Source: an uncultured bacterium (GTDB lineage Bacteria; Pseudomonadota; Alphaproteobacteria; Sphingomonadales; Sphingomonadaceae). Taken from it: a DNA stretch of 64,000 bases. Where the stretch lies: positions 99,162-163,161 of the forward strand of contig CAISGR010000027.1 of assembly GCA_903884945.1 (NCBI GenBank), in the 5' to 3' direction. Of the stretch, positions 45,734 through 53,779 are shown piece by piece. How positions within the stretch are numbered: position 1 is the stretch's first letter; every line of letters begins with the position of its first letter. The position numbers and the translations under genes were made by a program. The notes under the pieces were generated by a model. It ran no database searches, was not told the origin of the DNA, and saw only the letters and a list, made by a program, of their open reading frames with translations.

Positions 45734-45934
45734 ATGTTCGCCCAGACTGACGGCTTGTCACCCAAGCGTTTCCTGCTCTGCAGCCGAGAGAACGCCAACC
45801 GCGTGGCGTCGCGATTGTTCGACGAGCGGTGCGAGCCGCTGAGCATCGTGCGCACGGTCAATCCGCTCCAACCCTTCCGCGTCTGCAGCTCGCCGTCGGC
45901 CACCGACATGGTCGAGGTGGAGTTGATTTCGTGA
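45734..45934 (+). CDS. Small hypothetical protein
   Basis: A 66-residue protein (MFAQTDGLSPKRFLLCSRENANRVAS) of unrecognised family. GAGGAGC precedes the start. The TGA overlaps the ATG of the nuclease gene by one base, so it is probably real and translationally coupled to it. Confidence 0.6.
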   Translation: MFAQTDGLSPKRFLLCSRENANRVASRLFDERCEPLSIVRTVNPLQPFRVCSSPSATDMVEVELIS

Positions 45935-46440
45935 TGCGGCACACGACCGGCCTCATGCTTGCAGTGCTTGCAATGTCCGCCGCGGGCTCGCCGGCGAGGC
46001 CGCAAACTTTCGATGCGCAGGCTCGAGCCCTCGACGGCGATACGGTCGCGGTCGATTTCAGGCTGCTTGGGGTTGATGCGTTCGAGCGCCGGCAGCTCTG
46101 TCAGAAGGTCGCCGGCTGCTGGCAATGCGGCAAGTCCGCACAGGATTTCGCGGCAATTGCGCTCCGCTCGAAGAAAGCAACGATCCAGCTGACGCCCTCA
46201 TCCAGCTACGGCCGCCCAGTCGCGATCGTGACCGTCGATGGACAGGATCTTGGCGAGCGGATGATCCGTGCCGGCCTCGCCGTGCCCGAGACCCAATATC
46301 TGCGCGGCGATTCGGCCCGGGCGGCGCGATATCAGTCGGCATTCACCCAGGCGAAAGCCCGCAGGGCAGGCGCCTTTGCCGGGACGTGGCTCGAACCGTC
46401 CCGTTGGCGGCATGGCGAAAGGCTGCGCTGCGAGCGCTGA
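45934..46440 (+). CDS. Exported thermonuclease (SNase)-family protein
   Basis: A 168-residue protein with a signal peptide (MLAVLAMSAAGSPARPQ). The SNase fold shows FDAQARALDGDTVAVDFRLLGVDAFERRQLC, where the family has the calcium-binding aspartate and catalytic arginine, then GRPVAIVTVDGQDLGERMIRAGLAVPE. The second catalytic arginine is expected near GRPVA. It would cut DNA or RNA in the periplasm. Extra cysteines (QKVAGCWQCGKSAQ) distinguish it from classical SNase. The position in the conjugative backbone suggests a role in DNA transfer or degradation of competing DNA. Confidence 0.8.
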   Translation: MRHTTGLMLAVLAMSAAGSPARPQTFDAQARALDGDTVAVDFRLLGVDAFERRQLCQKVAGCWQCGKSAQDFAAIALRSKKATIQLTPSSSYGRPVAIVTVDGQDLGERMIRAGLAVPETQYLRGDSARAARYQSAFTQAKARRAGAFAGTWLEPSRWRHGERLRCER

Positions 46441-46444
46441 CGAT

Positions 46445-46933
46445 TCAGTCGATCAGCGCGGGATCCGCCCACCAGGACGGGCCCTGCTCGAAATCGGCAT
46501 CCAACTTGACCATCGGCCCGTCTGGCGAATCGCCCACATAGGGATTGGTCAGCGGCATCCGCGAACCTTTCCGCCGCTTCTGCTCGCCCGCGACCCGGCC
46601 ACGGCGCTCAAGAAGGTCTTCAAGCCATTCGAGATCGTCGAGCATCGCGACGACGCCCCGTCCCGCGAGGCAAAAATAGACGCAGCGCTGGAAATCGTCC
46701 GCCCCGTCGTTCGCGAGGATCGCAGTCAGCTTTGCCTTGCCCGAGGGCTCGCCCTCATGGACCCAGGCCACCGCCTGCCGCAGCTCGCGCACTGAATAAT
46801 AGGCGTCCTCTACGTCCATGCCAATCGACGCGTTTGCGATCATCCGGCGCGTCGGCCGGTTCTCGGCATCCAGCGCCGCGTCACGCAGCGTGATGTCGAG
46901 GTCGAAGCGGTCGCGAAATTTGTCTGTCCTCAT
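46445..46933 (-). CDS. Hypothetical plasmid protein
   Basis: A 162-residue soluble protein. The core DVEDAYYSVRELRQAVAWVHEG is followed by a charged stretch (LEDLLERRGRVAGEQKRRKGSRMP) and an acidic tail. No family is recognised. It is read toward the nuclease gene and is the only leftward gene in this part of the backbone; AGGAG precedes the chosen ATG. Confidence 0.6.
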   Translation of the reverse strand: MRTDKFRDRFDLDITLRDAALDAENRPTRRMIANASIGMDVEDAYYSVRELRQAVAWVHEGEPSGKAKLTAILANDGADDFQRCVYFCLAGRGVVAMLDDLEWLEDLLERRGRVAGEQKRRKGSRMPLTNPYVGDSPDGPMVKLDADFEQGPSWWADPALID

Positions 46934-47011
46934 GGCGAATCTCCTGCGCGATGGAACGTAACGTGAACAGACGAGGCCGTCAACCGCGACCGCCATTCCA
47001 TGGAGCACCCC

Positions 47012-48022
47012 ATGTCGATCGAGATCATCGTCGGACTTCCGCATCTCGGTGAGGGCCCAATCCTTGCGCGGACACGGTCGTTGCGCCAAGCCGCTCTCAT
47101 TTCCGCAAACTGCCTCTCGCGCTGGTCCGAGAAACGGGGCTGGCGGGAATGGATCGGATGGCGGCTGCGCGACCTCGCCAACGCTGATGGTCTCGCGGCA
47201 CTCTGTCTCGATTCCGCCGGCTTCGTCGCCACCGCCCGCTATGGCGGGTTTCCCTGGTCGCTTCGCGACTATGTCGCGCTGGCCGCGGCCTACCCGTTCC
47301 GCTGGTGGGCCAGCGCCGATTATTGCGTGGAGGCCGAGATCGCACGCGATCGCGATGAAGTCATCGACCGCATTTCGCGGACCATCCGTGCCAATCGCGA
47401 TTGTCGCAGACTCGCCGAAGATCATGGTATCGGCGCGACCTTGATGCCTGTCATCCAAGGCCGTCTGCCCGAGGACTATGGGCGTTGTGTCGACGCTCTA
47501 TGGATGGCGATGAAACCCGGCGCCCTTATCGGGGTCGGCAGCATGTGCCGCCGGCCCGTTCACGGACCCGAAGGGTTGATCGCCGTTATCGATCATCTCG
47601 ACCAGATCCTGCCGGTGGGCGTGCGTCTTCATGTCTTCGGCGCCAAGGGCGAGGTTCTGCCCTTCCTTCTCCCGTTCAGCCACAGGGTCGCTTCGATCGA
47701 CAGCCAAGCTTACGGCATCAGCGCCCGCCAGTCGGCACGCAAGGCCGGAGTCTCGAAGACCGACCGCTTTGTCGCCCAACACCTGGAAGACTGGGTCGGC
47801 GCCCAGCACAACCGGCTCTCACGGCGGCCGCGACGCCTTCCGTCGATCGGGCATCTGTCGATCGACGTGACGCCGAGCGATCCGTGGGAAGCGGCGATTG
47901 CCCAAGCCCGCGCAGAAATCCGCGCCCTGATCGAGTCCGGCGATCTCGACCATGATGAGCTGACCTTCCCGTGGATCGAGCAATGGGCGGCCGACATCTA
48001 CCGGGACGGCTTCGCCGGCTGA
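47012..48022 (+). CDS. DpdA/TGT-like transglycosylase (possible DNA 7-deazaguanine modification)
   Basis: A 336-residue TIM-barrel protein of the tRNA-guanine transglycosylase superfamily. Visible elements are LCLDSAGF (D67), the conserved VIQG (147-150), GVGSMCRR (174-181) and RVASIDSQAYG, where D230 sits at the position of the TGT nucleophile. The typical Cys3-His zinc site of tRNA TGTs is not apparent, as in DpdA-type enzymes that insert preQ0-derived bases into DNA. No preQ0 synthesis genes are in the window, so it would use the host's. It was chosen from two starts because GGAG is six bases before 47012. Confidence 0.7.
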   Translation: MSIEIIVGLPHLGEGPILARTRSLRQAALISANCLSRWSEKRGWREWIGWRLRDLANADGLAALCLDSAGFVATARYGGFPWSLRDYVALAAAYPFRWWASADYCVEAEIARDRDEVIDRISRTIRANRDCRRLAEDHGIGATLMPVIQGRLPEDYGRCVDALWMAMKPGALIGVGSMCRRPVHGPEGLIAVIDHLDQILPVGVRLHVFGAKGEVLPFLLPFSHRVASIDSQAYGISARQSARKAGVSKTDRFVAQHLEDWVGAQHNRLSRRPRRLPSIGHLSIDVTPSDPWEAAIAQARAEIRALIESGDLDHDELTFPWIEQWAADIYRDGFAG

Positions 48023-48024
48023 CC

Positions 48025-48050
48025 GGGGAGAAAGGAGAGAGGGGGAGGGG
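48025..48050 (+). promoter_or_regulatory. Purine-rich leader motif, copy 4
   Basis: A 26-base purine tract (GGGGAGAAAGGAGAGA followed by GGGGGAGGGG), 40 bases before the gene at 48091. Confidence 0.5.
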
Positions 48051-48090
48051 CGGTTGAGCCGATTTGTGCTCGAGACCGGAGATCCTCCCC

Positions 48091-48735
48091 ATGACCTACG
48101 ACGTTGCCATGCGCCACCAGCAAGCGCTTGATCCTAGCTCGCTGATCACGGTCGGCACCACTCTCCACGCCATCGGCGCCGCGATCAAGGACTGCCGCAA
48201 CGCTGGCAAGGATGCCGAAACCGATCCTGCCGTGATCCTGCTCGTTCGCCATCTCAATGCGGTGTGCGAGGATCGGCCGTCCAGCCTGGAGCTTCGCCGC
48301 ACCTGCATCGACCAGATCGCCGAAATTCGCCGGACCCCGTTACTACGAAACCTGGCCTATCGCGGTGTCAGCTATGACGAGGCTGCCAAGCGGCTTTTCC
48401 ATTCCGAAGGCCGCTCCGCGATGCGGCGCCTGGCCGACGCCCTGGGTCTTTCTGACGGAAGCTACGACATTCGCTCCAACAAGGGCGGCCCCGCGGTCTC
48501 CGGCGAAATCACGCTCCATGGCGAGGAGGCCTGGGTGCAGCTCTCGCTGGGCTGTTCGGGCCAAGGCCGGGAAGTCCTCTATCGCCGGGTTCGCGGCCGC
48601 GACGACCACTGCGGCGATCGCAATCATTGGGCATCGGTCAATGACCTCATGGCGCCCGACCGTTTCGCCGCCCGCCTGGTGCGCGACCTGCGCCTCACCT
48701 CGCCGGTCGAACAGCCCATGCGCCTCTTTGCCTGA
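48091..48735 (+). CDS. Hypothetical plasmid protein
   Basis: A 214-residue protein of unrecognised family. The middle part looks helical (SVLF-free, with RGVSYDEAAKRLFHSEGRSAMRRLADALGL), and the C-terminal half has CGDRNHWASVNDLM. It follows the DpdA-like gene by 68 bases that hold a purine-rich leader. I infer only that it belongs to the plasmid backbone. Confidence 0.6.
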   Translation: MTYDVAMRHQQALDPSSLITVGTTLHAIGAAIKDCRNAGKDAETDPAVILLVRHLNAVCEDRPSSLELRRTCIDQIAEIRRTPLLRNLAYRGVSYDEAAKRLFHSEGRSAMRRLADALGLSDGSYDIRSNKGGPAVSGEITLHGEEAWVQLSLGCSGQGREVLYRRVRGRDDHCGDRNHWASVNDLMAPDRFAARLVRDLRLTSPVEQPMRLFA

Positions 48736-48755
48736 CGTCGAAGGAGGCCGAGCAT

Positions 48756-48866
48756 ACGATCCGTGCCGAGAATATTTCGCCCTTCGATCCCTGCTCGACT
48801 GACACCTGGCTAGCCCGTGGAGGCCTGGATCGACACCTTCAATGCCGGCTCAAGGAGGCAGCATGA
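48756..48866 (+). CDS. Very small ORF with ACG start, coupled to DUF3768
   Basis: A 36-codon frame (IRAENISPFDPCSTDTWLAR, ending QCRLKEAA). AAGGAGG lies eight bases before ACG at 48756, and the TGA overlaps the DUF3768 start as ATGA. No ATG or GTG is in frame. It is either a gene starting at ACG or one whose ATG mutated to ACG. Confidence 0.4.
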   Translation, partial: TIRAENISPFDPCSTDTWLARGGLDRHLQCRLKEAA

Positions 48867-49213
48867 CCGACCAGACGACCCGCATCGCCGAGCTCAACGA
48901 TCTTTGTCGGCTCGGCCTTGACCGCACGGCGAGGACCGTCATCACCGCCACCTGTCTCGCGGCACTGACCGATGCCGAAGGGCGCGAAGCAGAGGTCCTC
49001 GCCCAGGCCGAGGTGCTTGGGGCCGTTCGCCGCTACGCTTTCGCGCCTCAGGACGGCCCCGAGCGCGCGCGCGGCGAGCTGATCCTTCGAGGCCGAACCG
49101 TCCGCTTCACGATCAACTATTACGATCGGGCGCTCGAATGGGGGTCCGAAAACCCGGCCGACCCCAGCGTCACCACACGGGTCATGACGATCATGCTTCC
49201 CGGCGACGACTAG
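48863..49213 (+). CDS. DUF3768 family protein
   Basis: A 116-residue protein with the DUF3768 outline: RIAELNDLCRLGLDRTARTVITATCLAAL at the N-terminus and the C-terminal signature INYYDRALEWGSENPADPSVTTRVMTIML. Function is unknown; the family is common on alphaproteobacterial plasmids. CAAGGAGG precedes the start. It overlaps the small ACG-start frame upstream. Confidence 0.85.
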   Translation: MTDQTTRIAELNDLCRLGLDRTARTVITATCLAALTDAEGREAEVLAQAEVLGAVRRYAFAPQDGPERARGELILRGRTVRFTINYYDRALEWGSENPADPSVTTRVMTIMLPGDD

Positions 49214-49257
49214 GTTGCCTCGTTTCCCCCTTCCAACAGATTATCAGGAGAAATCCA

Positions 49258-49452
49258 ATGCGTCGGATCACGCCGGCGACGCCCGAGCATGGGCAAGCCA
49301 TAGCGATTGCAGTTGAGCGTTTGCGCGAAGCCCGTACCTTGTTGCGCCAGGCCGGTGCCCGTCAGGCTGCGTCGGCCGCAGGCAAGGCGATCAGCAGCGC
49401 CGAGGGCGCTGCGCGTCATGTTCAGCTTCGTATTCGGAGGACATGTGGATGA
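49258..49452 (+). CDS. Small hypothetical protein
   Basis: A 64-residue helical, alanine- and arginine-rich protein (EHGQAIAIAVERLREARTLL). CAGGAG precedes the start. Its TGA overlaps the next gene's start (ATGA), so it is probably real. No family recognised. Confidence 0.55.
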   Translation: MRRITPATPEHGQAIAIAVERLREARTLLRQAGARQAASAAGKAISSAEGAARHVQLRIRRTCG

Positions 49453-49778
49453 GCCGTCACCATCTCCAGCCCAAGGCCGATCAGCCCCATGTCGTGCGCG
49501 CCATCATCGGTTGGGACCGGCCATTGCAGACGTTTTTCGCGCAGGTCTTCTTCGTCACGGAGGACGAGCCCGAGGAAGGGGAGGCTCTCATCTGGATCGG
49601 CACCGAGCCTGGCGAGCTGCTGACACCAGAGGCCGCGATCGCGATTGTCGAGCCGCATGCCATCGTCCCGGAAAATCTCGCCGTCAGGCTAGGGGCCGAG
49701 ATGCGCGAGACGATCGGCGTCAAGGACGGATCCCACCAGGCCGCGGCGAAGCGTAGCCTCTTCGGATCGGTCCACTAG
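49449..49778 (+). CDS. Hypothetical plasmid protein
   Basis: A 109-residue alpha/beta protein (HVVRAIIGWDRPLQTFFAQV, then GEALIWIGTEPGEL). The ATG at 49449 is preferred since GGAGG lies eight bases upstream. It is coupled to the small gene before it. No family is recognised with confidence. Confidence 0.6.
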   Translation: MSRHHLQPKADQPHVVRAIIGWDRPLQTFFAQVFFVTEDEPEEGEALIWIGTEPGELLTPEAAIAIVEPHAIVPENLAVRLGAEMRETIGVKDGSHQAAAKRSLFGSVH

Positions 49779-49853
49779 CGAGACGTCTTGCCGGTTGAAC
49801 GATGGTCAGTCCCATGTCGCCGATTACAATGGACTCGCAATCTCTGCTATTTA

Positions 49854-49877
49854 TGCTATATGGATTACACGATATAG
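49854..49877. promoter_or_regulatory. Operator dyad of the RES/Xre toxin-antitoxin operon
   Basis: GCTATAT (49854-49860) and ATATAGC (49871-49877) form a perfect 7-bp dyad within the AT-rich promoter, 20 bases before the antitoxin start. It is a likely autoregulatory site. Confidence 0.6.
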
Positions 49878-49896
49878 CGAAACTAGGATTTCACCG

Positions 49897-50679
49897 ATGG
49901 TAGCCGCATCCACTCTCGATACACAGGCCCGTGTCGGCACGCCGCGCCGGGCGCGCGGCAAGAAGCGCGCCTTCTACGCGTCGCCGCGCATCGCCGCGGC
50001 AGCCGACAATGGTCACGTCGTGGTCGATTTCTCGATTGGACAGGATCCAGACAATCTCGTCGTTCTCAGGGAAGCACTCGCTTTGAGTGCGTCCGAGGCC
50101 GCGCCCAAAGCGAGCGGCGCCAAGTTGCCTGCAGCTGCGGTCAAGCTTCTTGTCACAGCATTCGAGAATGTTGCCACACGCTATCTCCAGGACAAATTCT
50201 CCACCGAGTTCGAAAAACTCATCTCGGAATATCGGCTGATGCTCCGCGAGAATCTCGCGACGGGTGACGACGCGCAACTCAAGGCCGCGCTCAATCGGGC
50301 TCGCCTTCAGGAGCGGATCCTCGCGAGCACGCAGATGGCGGATCAGGCCCAGGCCTGTGAGCTGCTCGGTCTCTCCGGCGCTAATCCCTCGGCCACGATG
50401 AAGCGCAAGGAGGAGAAGAACGAGCTGCTCCGCTTCACAATCGATGGTCGAGCTGCCTATCCGCTGCTGCAGTTCGATGTCGAGGGTCGCCGGATCTATC
50501 CGGCTCTGAGCGAAATCATCGCCAGGAAGCCCGACCATTGGACCAACTTTCGGCTGCTCCATTGGCTAACCCGGCCTCATCTCGATTTCGAGGACTCGCC
50601 TGGCGCGTCGCTTGGTAGTGAACCCGAGGCCGTGATCGCAGCCTTCGAGCGTGAGATCGAGCCCGAGGTCCATGGCTGA
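49897..50679 (+). CDS. Antitoxin-like HTH protein of a RES toxin pair
   Basis: A 260-residue protein. The middle has a helix-turn-helix-like segment (MADQAQACELLGLSGANPSATMKRKEEK). The C-terminal half resembles the DUF2384/MbcA-ParS region that neutralises RES toxins (RIYPALSEIIARKPDHWTNFRLLHWLTRPHLDF). It is longer than usual Xre antitoxins because of an extra N-terminal 100 residues. It starts at ATG 49897 with AGGA upstream and its stop overlaps the toxin start by one base. It would bind the toxin and repress at the dyad upstream. Confidence 0.75.
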   Translation: MVAASTLDTQARVGTPRRARGKKRAFYASPRIAAAADNGHVVVDFSIGQDPDNLVVLREALALSASEAAPKASGAKLPAAAVKLLVTAFENVATRYLQDKFSTEFEKLISEYRLMLRENLATGDDAQLKAALNRARLQERILASTQMADQAQACELLGLSGANPSATMKRKEEKNELLRFTIDGRAAYPLLQFDVEGRRIYPALSEIIARKPDHWTNFRLLHWLTRPHLDFEDSPGASLGSEPEAVIAAFEREIEPEVHG

Positions 50680-51350
50680 TGAGGATCAGCCTGAAAATCC
50701 CCAACCCAGCCACGATGAAGGTTGGGAAGGAGGACTATCATCTCTTGAAGGCCGGGACCGAATTGCATCGCGTTCATCTCGATGAATTCGGCTCGGCCGA
50801 GTTCAACGGCACGAACAAGGGGAATGCGCGCTTCTCGCCGATCCGCGATGCTGGCGGCGCCATCATCCCGACCATCTATGCGGCGCAATCGTTCGAATGT
50901 GCTGCATGTGAGATCATCCTGCGCTGCCCTGACAGCCCGCAGCGCAATCGCACGAAGGTCGCGCCCCCCGAGATCGTCTATCCCCATGACTATCGGCTAC
51001 ACGCCCACAGTCATGTGCGCACGAAGCATGACCTCAACCTGGTCAGCATCACGACGACGGGTCAACGCAAGATCGGCGTAAATGGCAACGCCCTCCTGGC
51101 TGGTCCAAGGAGCACTTATCCGGTCACGCGGGGCTGGGCGGAAAAGATTCACGCCGCCTGTCCGTCCGCCCAAGGGCTCTATTACACGTCCTACCAATAT
51201 GGTCCCGAGTTCGCGGTGCTCCTGTTCGGCGATCGTGTGCCGGACAATATCCTGGATGGCTTGAGCAAGCGCGCTATCGCCGATCCCGTCTGCCATGACG
51301 AGATCCAGAAGCTCGCGGCCAGTCTCTCGATCGACTACGAAGATGTCTGA
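50679..51350 (+). CDS. RES-domain toxin (NAD+-degrading type)
   Basis: A 223-residue protein with the RES motifs: the arginine in ELHRVH near residue 31, the segment KGNARFSPI near 48-56, YAAQSFECAACEII with its glutamate near 67-80, and the serine in YTSYQYGPEFAVLLFGD near 174. RES toxins break down NAD+ by phosphorolysis or hydrolysis and stall growth until antitoxin is present. It is the second gene of the pair, tightly coupled. The module should stabilise the plasmid by killing or arresting cured cells. Confidence 0.85.
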   Translation: MRISLKIPNPATMKVGKEDYHLLKAGTELHRVHLDEFGSAEFNGTNKGNARFSPIRDAGGAIIPTIYAAQSFECAACEIILRCPDSPQRNRTKVAPPEIVYPHDYRLHAHSHVRTKHDLNLVSITTTGQRKIGVNGNALLAGPRSTYPVTRGWAEKIHAACPSAQGLYYTSYQYGPEFAVLLFGDRVPDNILDGLSKRAIADPVCHDEIQKLAASLSIDYEDV

Positions 51351-51371
51351 GCCACAGCGGGGAGACCGTCG

Positions 51372-51692
51372 ATGACGACCGTTGCGACCGATTATGATTC
51401 AGCGCGGGCCGCGCTGACCCGGCTGATCCCGATCGCGATGAGCGACACCGGGCAGTCGAAGCGCGTCGCCGATTTTCTCGTGGCCTGGTGGAATGGACCC
51501 GACCTCGGCCACTTCCAGATAGCCGATATCTTTGGGCTCGACGTCGCGATCGCCAACGACATCACGACCGTCATCGGCTTCCTGGGCCAGAACGATCGCG
51601 GTGCGGTCTATATCGATAGCCTCGGATTTGCCGAGGAGATGCAGGACATCATCGCCTTGTGGCGCTCGCCGGCATCGCGGCCAGGGACCTGA
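51372..51692 (+). CDS. DUF7673-like plasmid protein
   Basis: A 106-residue protein with the pattern ARAALTRLIPIAMSDTGQSKRVADFLVAWWNGPDLGHFQIADIFGLDVAIANDI and the end DIIALWRSP, as in DUF7673 proteins of plasmids. Function is unknown. It follows the toxin gene by 21 bases and may share its transcript. Confidence 0.75.
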   Translation: MTTVATDYDSARAALTRLIPIAMSDTGQSKRVADFLVAWWNGPDLGHFQIADIFGLDVAIANDITTVIGFLGQNDRGAVYIDSLGFAEEMQDIIALWRSPASRPGT

Positions 51693-51789
51693 GACCCGGG
51701 ACAGCTCGTAGGTGACCTGAAACAACCCGATGGCGCCGCAGTGGCGCCAATCGGAGCGGCGCTGGCGCGCCTTGCTCGGCCGAACGGCC

Positions 51790-51805
51790 GAGGAGAGGAG
51801 GGGGG
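51790..51805 (+). promoter_or_regulatory. Purine-rich leader motif, copy 5
   Basis: GAGGAGAGGAGGGGGG, 54 bases before the DUF736 start. Confidence 0.5.
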
Positions 51806-51859
51806 TGAGAGAAGGTGTTCGGACAAGGGGTTCGAGCGAACTTTCTCAGGAGACGACCC

Positions 51860-52366
51860 ATGAACATCGGCACCATCACGCAGAACGCCAGCGGCACCTA
51901 CACTGGCAAGATTTCGACCCTCACTCTCGCCATCGTGATCGCGCTGCGCACCGTCCAGTCCGCCAATCCGCGCGCTCCCAAATTCGAGATTCTCGCGCTC
52001 TCGGCCGCCCGTCAGTGGGTCCAGGTCGGATCGCTGTTCGAACTGTCGTCCAACTCGACCGGCGAGAGCTTCCTCAACGGCAAGATCGAGGATCCCAGCC
52101 TCGACAAGCCGCTCTACATCTCGGCCTTCCGCCAGGAGGACGGCTCGTACAACGTCGTCTGGTCCCGTCCCACCCGCCGGCGCGACGCGCCCACCGACAC
52201 GGTTGCCGCCGACGACGGTCTGCCGCCGCTGCCGGGTGCCGGCGAAACCGCTCCGCCCGCCTCCGGTGACGGTCTGGGCGAGTCCTCGGCCGAAGGCGCT
52301 TTCGGCGGCGAGGCACCGGCTGGCGGCGGTCGTCGCCGTGGTCGCACGCCTGAAATGGCTGACTGA
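51860..52366 (+). CDS. DUF736 family protein
   Basis: A 168-residue protein. The DUF736 beta-rich domain occupies the first 110 residues (MNIGTITQNASGTYTGKIST, then KPLYISAFRQEDGSYNVVWSRP). A glycine/alanine-rich disordered tail ends in GGGRRRGRTPE. DUF736 genes are widespread in conjugative elements. Function is unknown. A strong terminator follows. Confidence 0.88.
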   Translation: MNIGTITQNASGTYTGKISTLTLAIVIALRTVQSANPRAPKFEILALSAARQWVQVGSLFELSSNSTGESFLNGKIEDPSLDKPLYISAFRQEDGSYNVVWSRPTRRRDAPTDTVAADDGLPPLPGAGETAPPASGDGLGESSAEGAFGGEAPAGGGRRRGRTPEMAD

Positions 52367-52389
52367 CCCTCGCCAACCGCTCCTCTCTC

Positions 52390-52428
52390 GGGCCCGCTTC
52401 GCCTTCCTCGCGAAGCGGGCCCTTTTTT
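52390..52428 (+). terminator. Rho-independent terminator after DUF736
   Basis: Perfect 13-bp stem GGGCCCGCTTCGC / GCGAAGCGGGCCC with a 7-base loop and six Ts. Confidence 0.92.
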
Positions 52429-52530
52429 CGTTTGATTGGCCCGATCCCGGTAAATCTCCGGGAATTTCTATGCGTGTCCCCAACACCTGGCTAAGTACGA
52501 ACCAAATAGAGCAGGGGTACAGGGCGGGGC

Positions 52531-53742
52531 ATGCAAATCGCATTATTGGACGCAAAGAAGATCGCGCGCCGTCTGACCGCGCTCATCGAAAAGCATGAAC
52601 GGATCTCCATTGCCGTCGCGTGGGGCGACCTGACCGATGTCGCCGAGAGCCTGCTCGCCGCCAAGGCCAAGTTCGAGTCCGTCCTTCTTGGCGCCGACTT
52701 CTCGGCCACCGATCCCGATTTGATCGACCGCCTTGTCGATGTTCCGGGCGCCTTCGTCGCCAAGAACCGGCCAGGCTGCTTCCATCCGAAGATCTTCTAC
52801 TTTCAATCCGGCGCCAAGGCCGAGGCGATCGTCGGCAGCGCCAATTTCACCAAAGGAGGTCTCGGACCGAACCATGAGGCCAGCGTCCATGTGAAGGGCC
52901 CGGCCGACGATGCCTTCTTCGAACAGGTGCGTGACCAGCTCGCGGGCTATGCGCCGCTTCATCTGCCGATCACCCGCAAGCTCGCGGATAGCTATCGCCT
53001 TCAGGCCGAGGCCGCGCGCAAAGCGCCGAGGCCGAAGAACCCGGTCCTGCCCGCCGAGGCCAAGGACTGGGCACGTATCACCTCGCCGCTCGCGATCATG
53101 TCCTGGCGGGACTTCGTCAAGCTCGCCCGCAAGGACACGCACCACGACTTCAAAAAACGCATGAAGCTCGTTCGCGAGATCCAGCAGATGTTCGCCAAGA
53201 GTGCGTCCTTCGCCGATCTTTCCGTCTCCGAATGGAAGGGGATCGCCGGCGTACTTGGCGGGATCGAAGCCGAGGCCGCCGGTCTCGACGACTTCGATTG
53301 GGGCTGGTTCGGATCCATGGGCGGCGCCGGCACATTCGCCGAGCGGATCGGCCAGCAGAACGCGGCCCTCGCCGCGGCGCTGGATTCGATCCCCAAGCGC
53401 GGAGCCGTCACGCAAACCCAGTTCAGCGACTATGTCCAGGCGTTCACCGACGCCTTTTCCGGCTCGTCCCGGACCGCCCGGCTCGGGCCCGCGACCCGTC
53501 TGCTTGCCATGAAACGCCCGGACGTCTTCGTTTGCGTCAACGGCGGCAACAAGCCCGGCCTGGCCGTGGCGCTCGATTTTCGTCCCACGATGCTGACGCT
53601 CGACAATTATTGGGACTGGGTGATCGAGCCGATCCGCCAAGCGCCCTGGTACAATGCCGCCCGGCCCACGGGCCGCGACATGGAGCTGTGGGACGCGCGC
53701 GTCGCCATGCTCGATGCAATCTACTACGCGCCCACCACATAA
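52531..53742 (+). CDS. Phospholipase-D-like (HKD) nuclease-family protein
   Basis: A 403-residue protein. The N-terminal PLD domain has one HxK-type site in KNRPGCFHPKIFYFQSGAKAEAIVGSANFTKGGLGPNHEASV (H near residue 87, K near 89, N and the GSANFT motif near 107). A helical C-terminal part follows with the tail NYWDWVIEPIRQAPWYN. A single HKD motif implies a dimer, as in Nuc and PLD-type restriction or defence nucleases. It stands between plasmid backbone genes with its own promoter region after a terminator. A restriction or antiphage role is possible. Confidence 0.8.
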   Translation: MQIALLDAKKIARRLTALIEKHERISIAVAWGDLTDVAESLLAAKAKFESVLLGADFSATDPDLIDRLVDVPGAFVAKNRPGCFHPKIFYFQSGAKAEAIVGSANFTKGGLGPNHEASVHVKGPADDAFFEQVRDQLAGYAPLHLPITRKLADSYRLQAEAARKAPRPKNPVLPAEAKDWARITSPLAIMSWRDFVKLARKDTHHDFKKRMKLVREIQQMFAKSASFADLSVSEWKGIAGVLGGIEAEAAGLDDFDWGWFGSMGGAGTFAERIGQQNAALAAALDSIPKRGAVTQTQFSDYVQAFTDAFSGSSRTARLGPATRLLAMKRPDVFVCVNGGNKPGLAVALDFRPTMLTLDNYWDWVIEPIRQAPWYNAARPTGRDMELWDARVAMLDAIYYAPTT

Positions 53743-53779
53743 CCGGCATTGCTACCATCCCAGAAACCGAGAAACGTGC

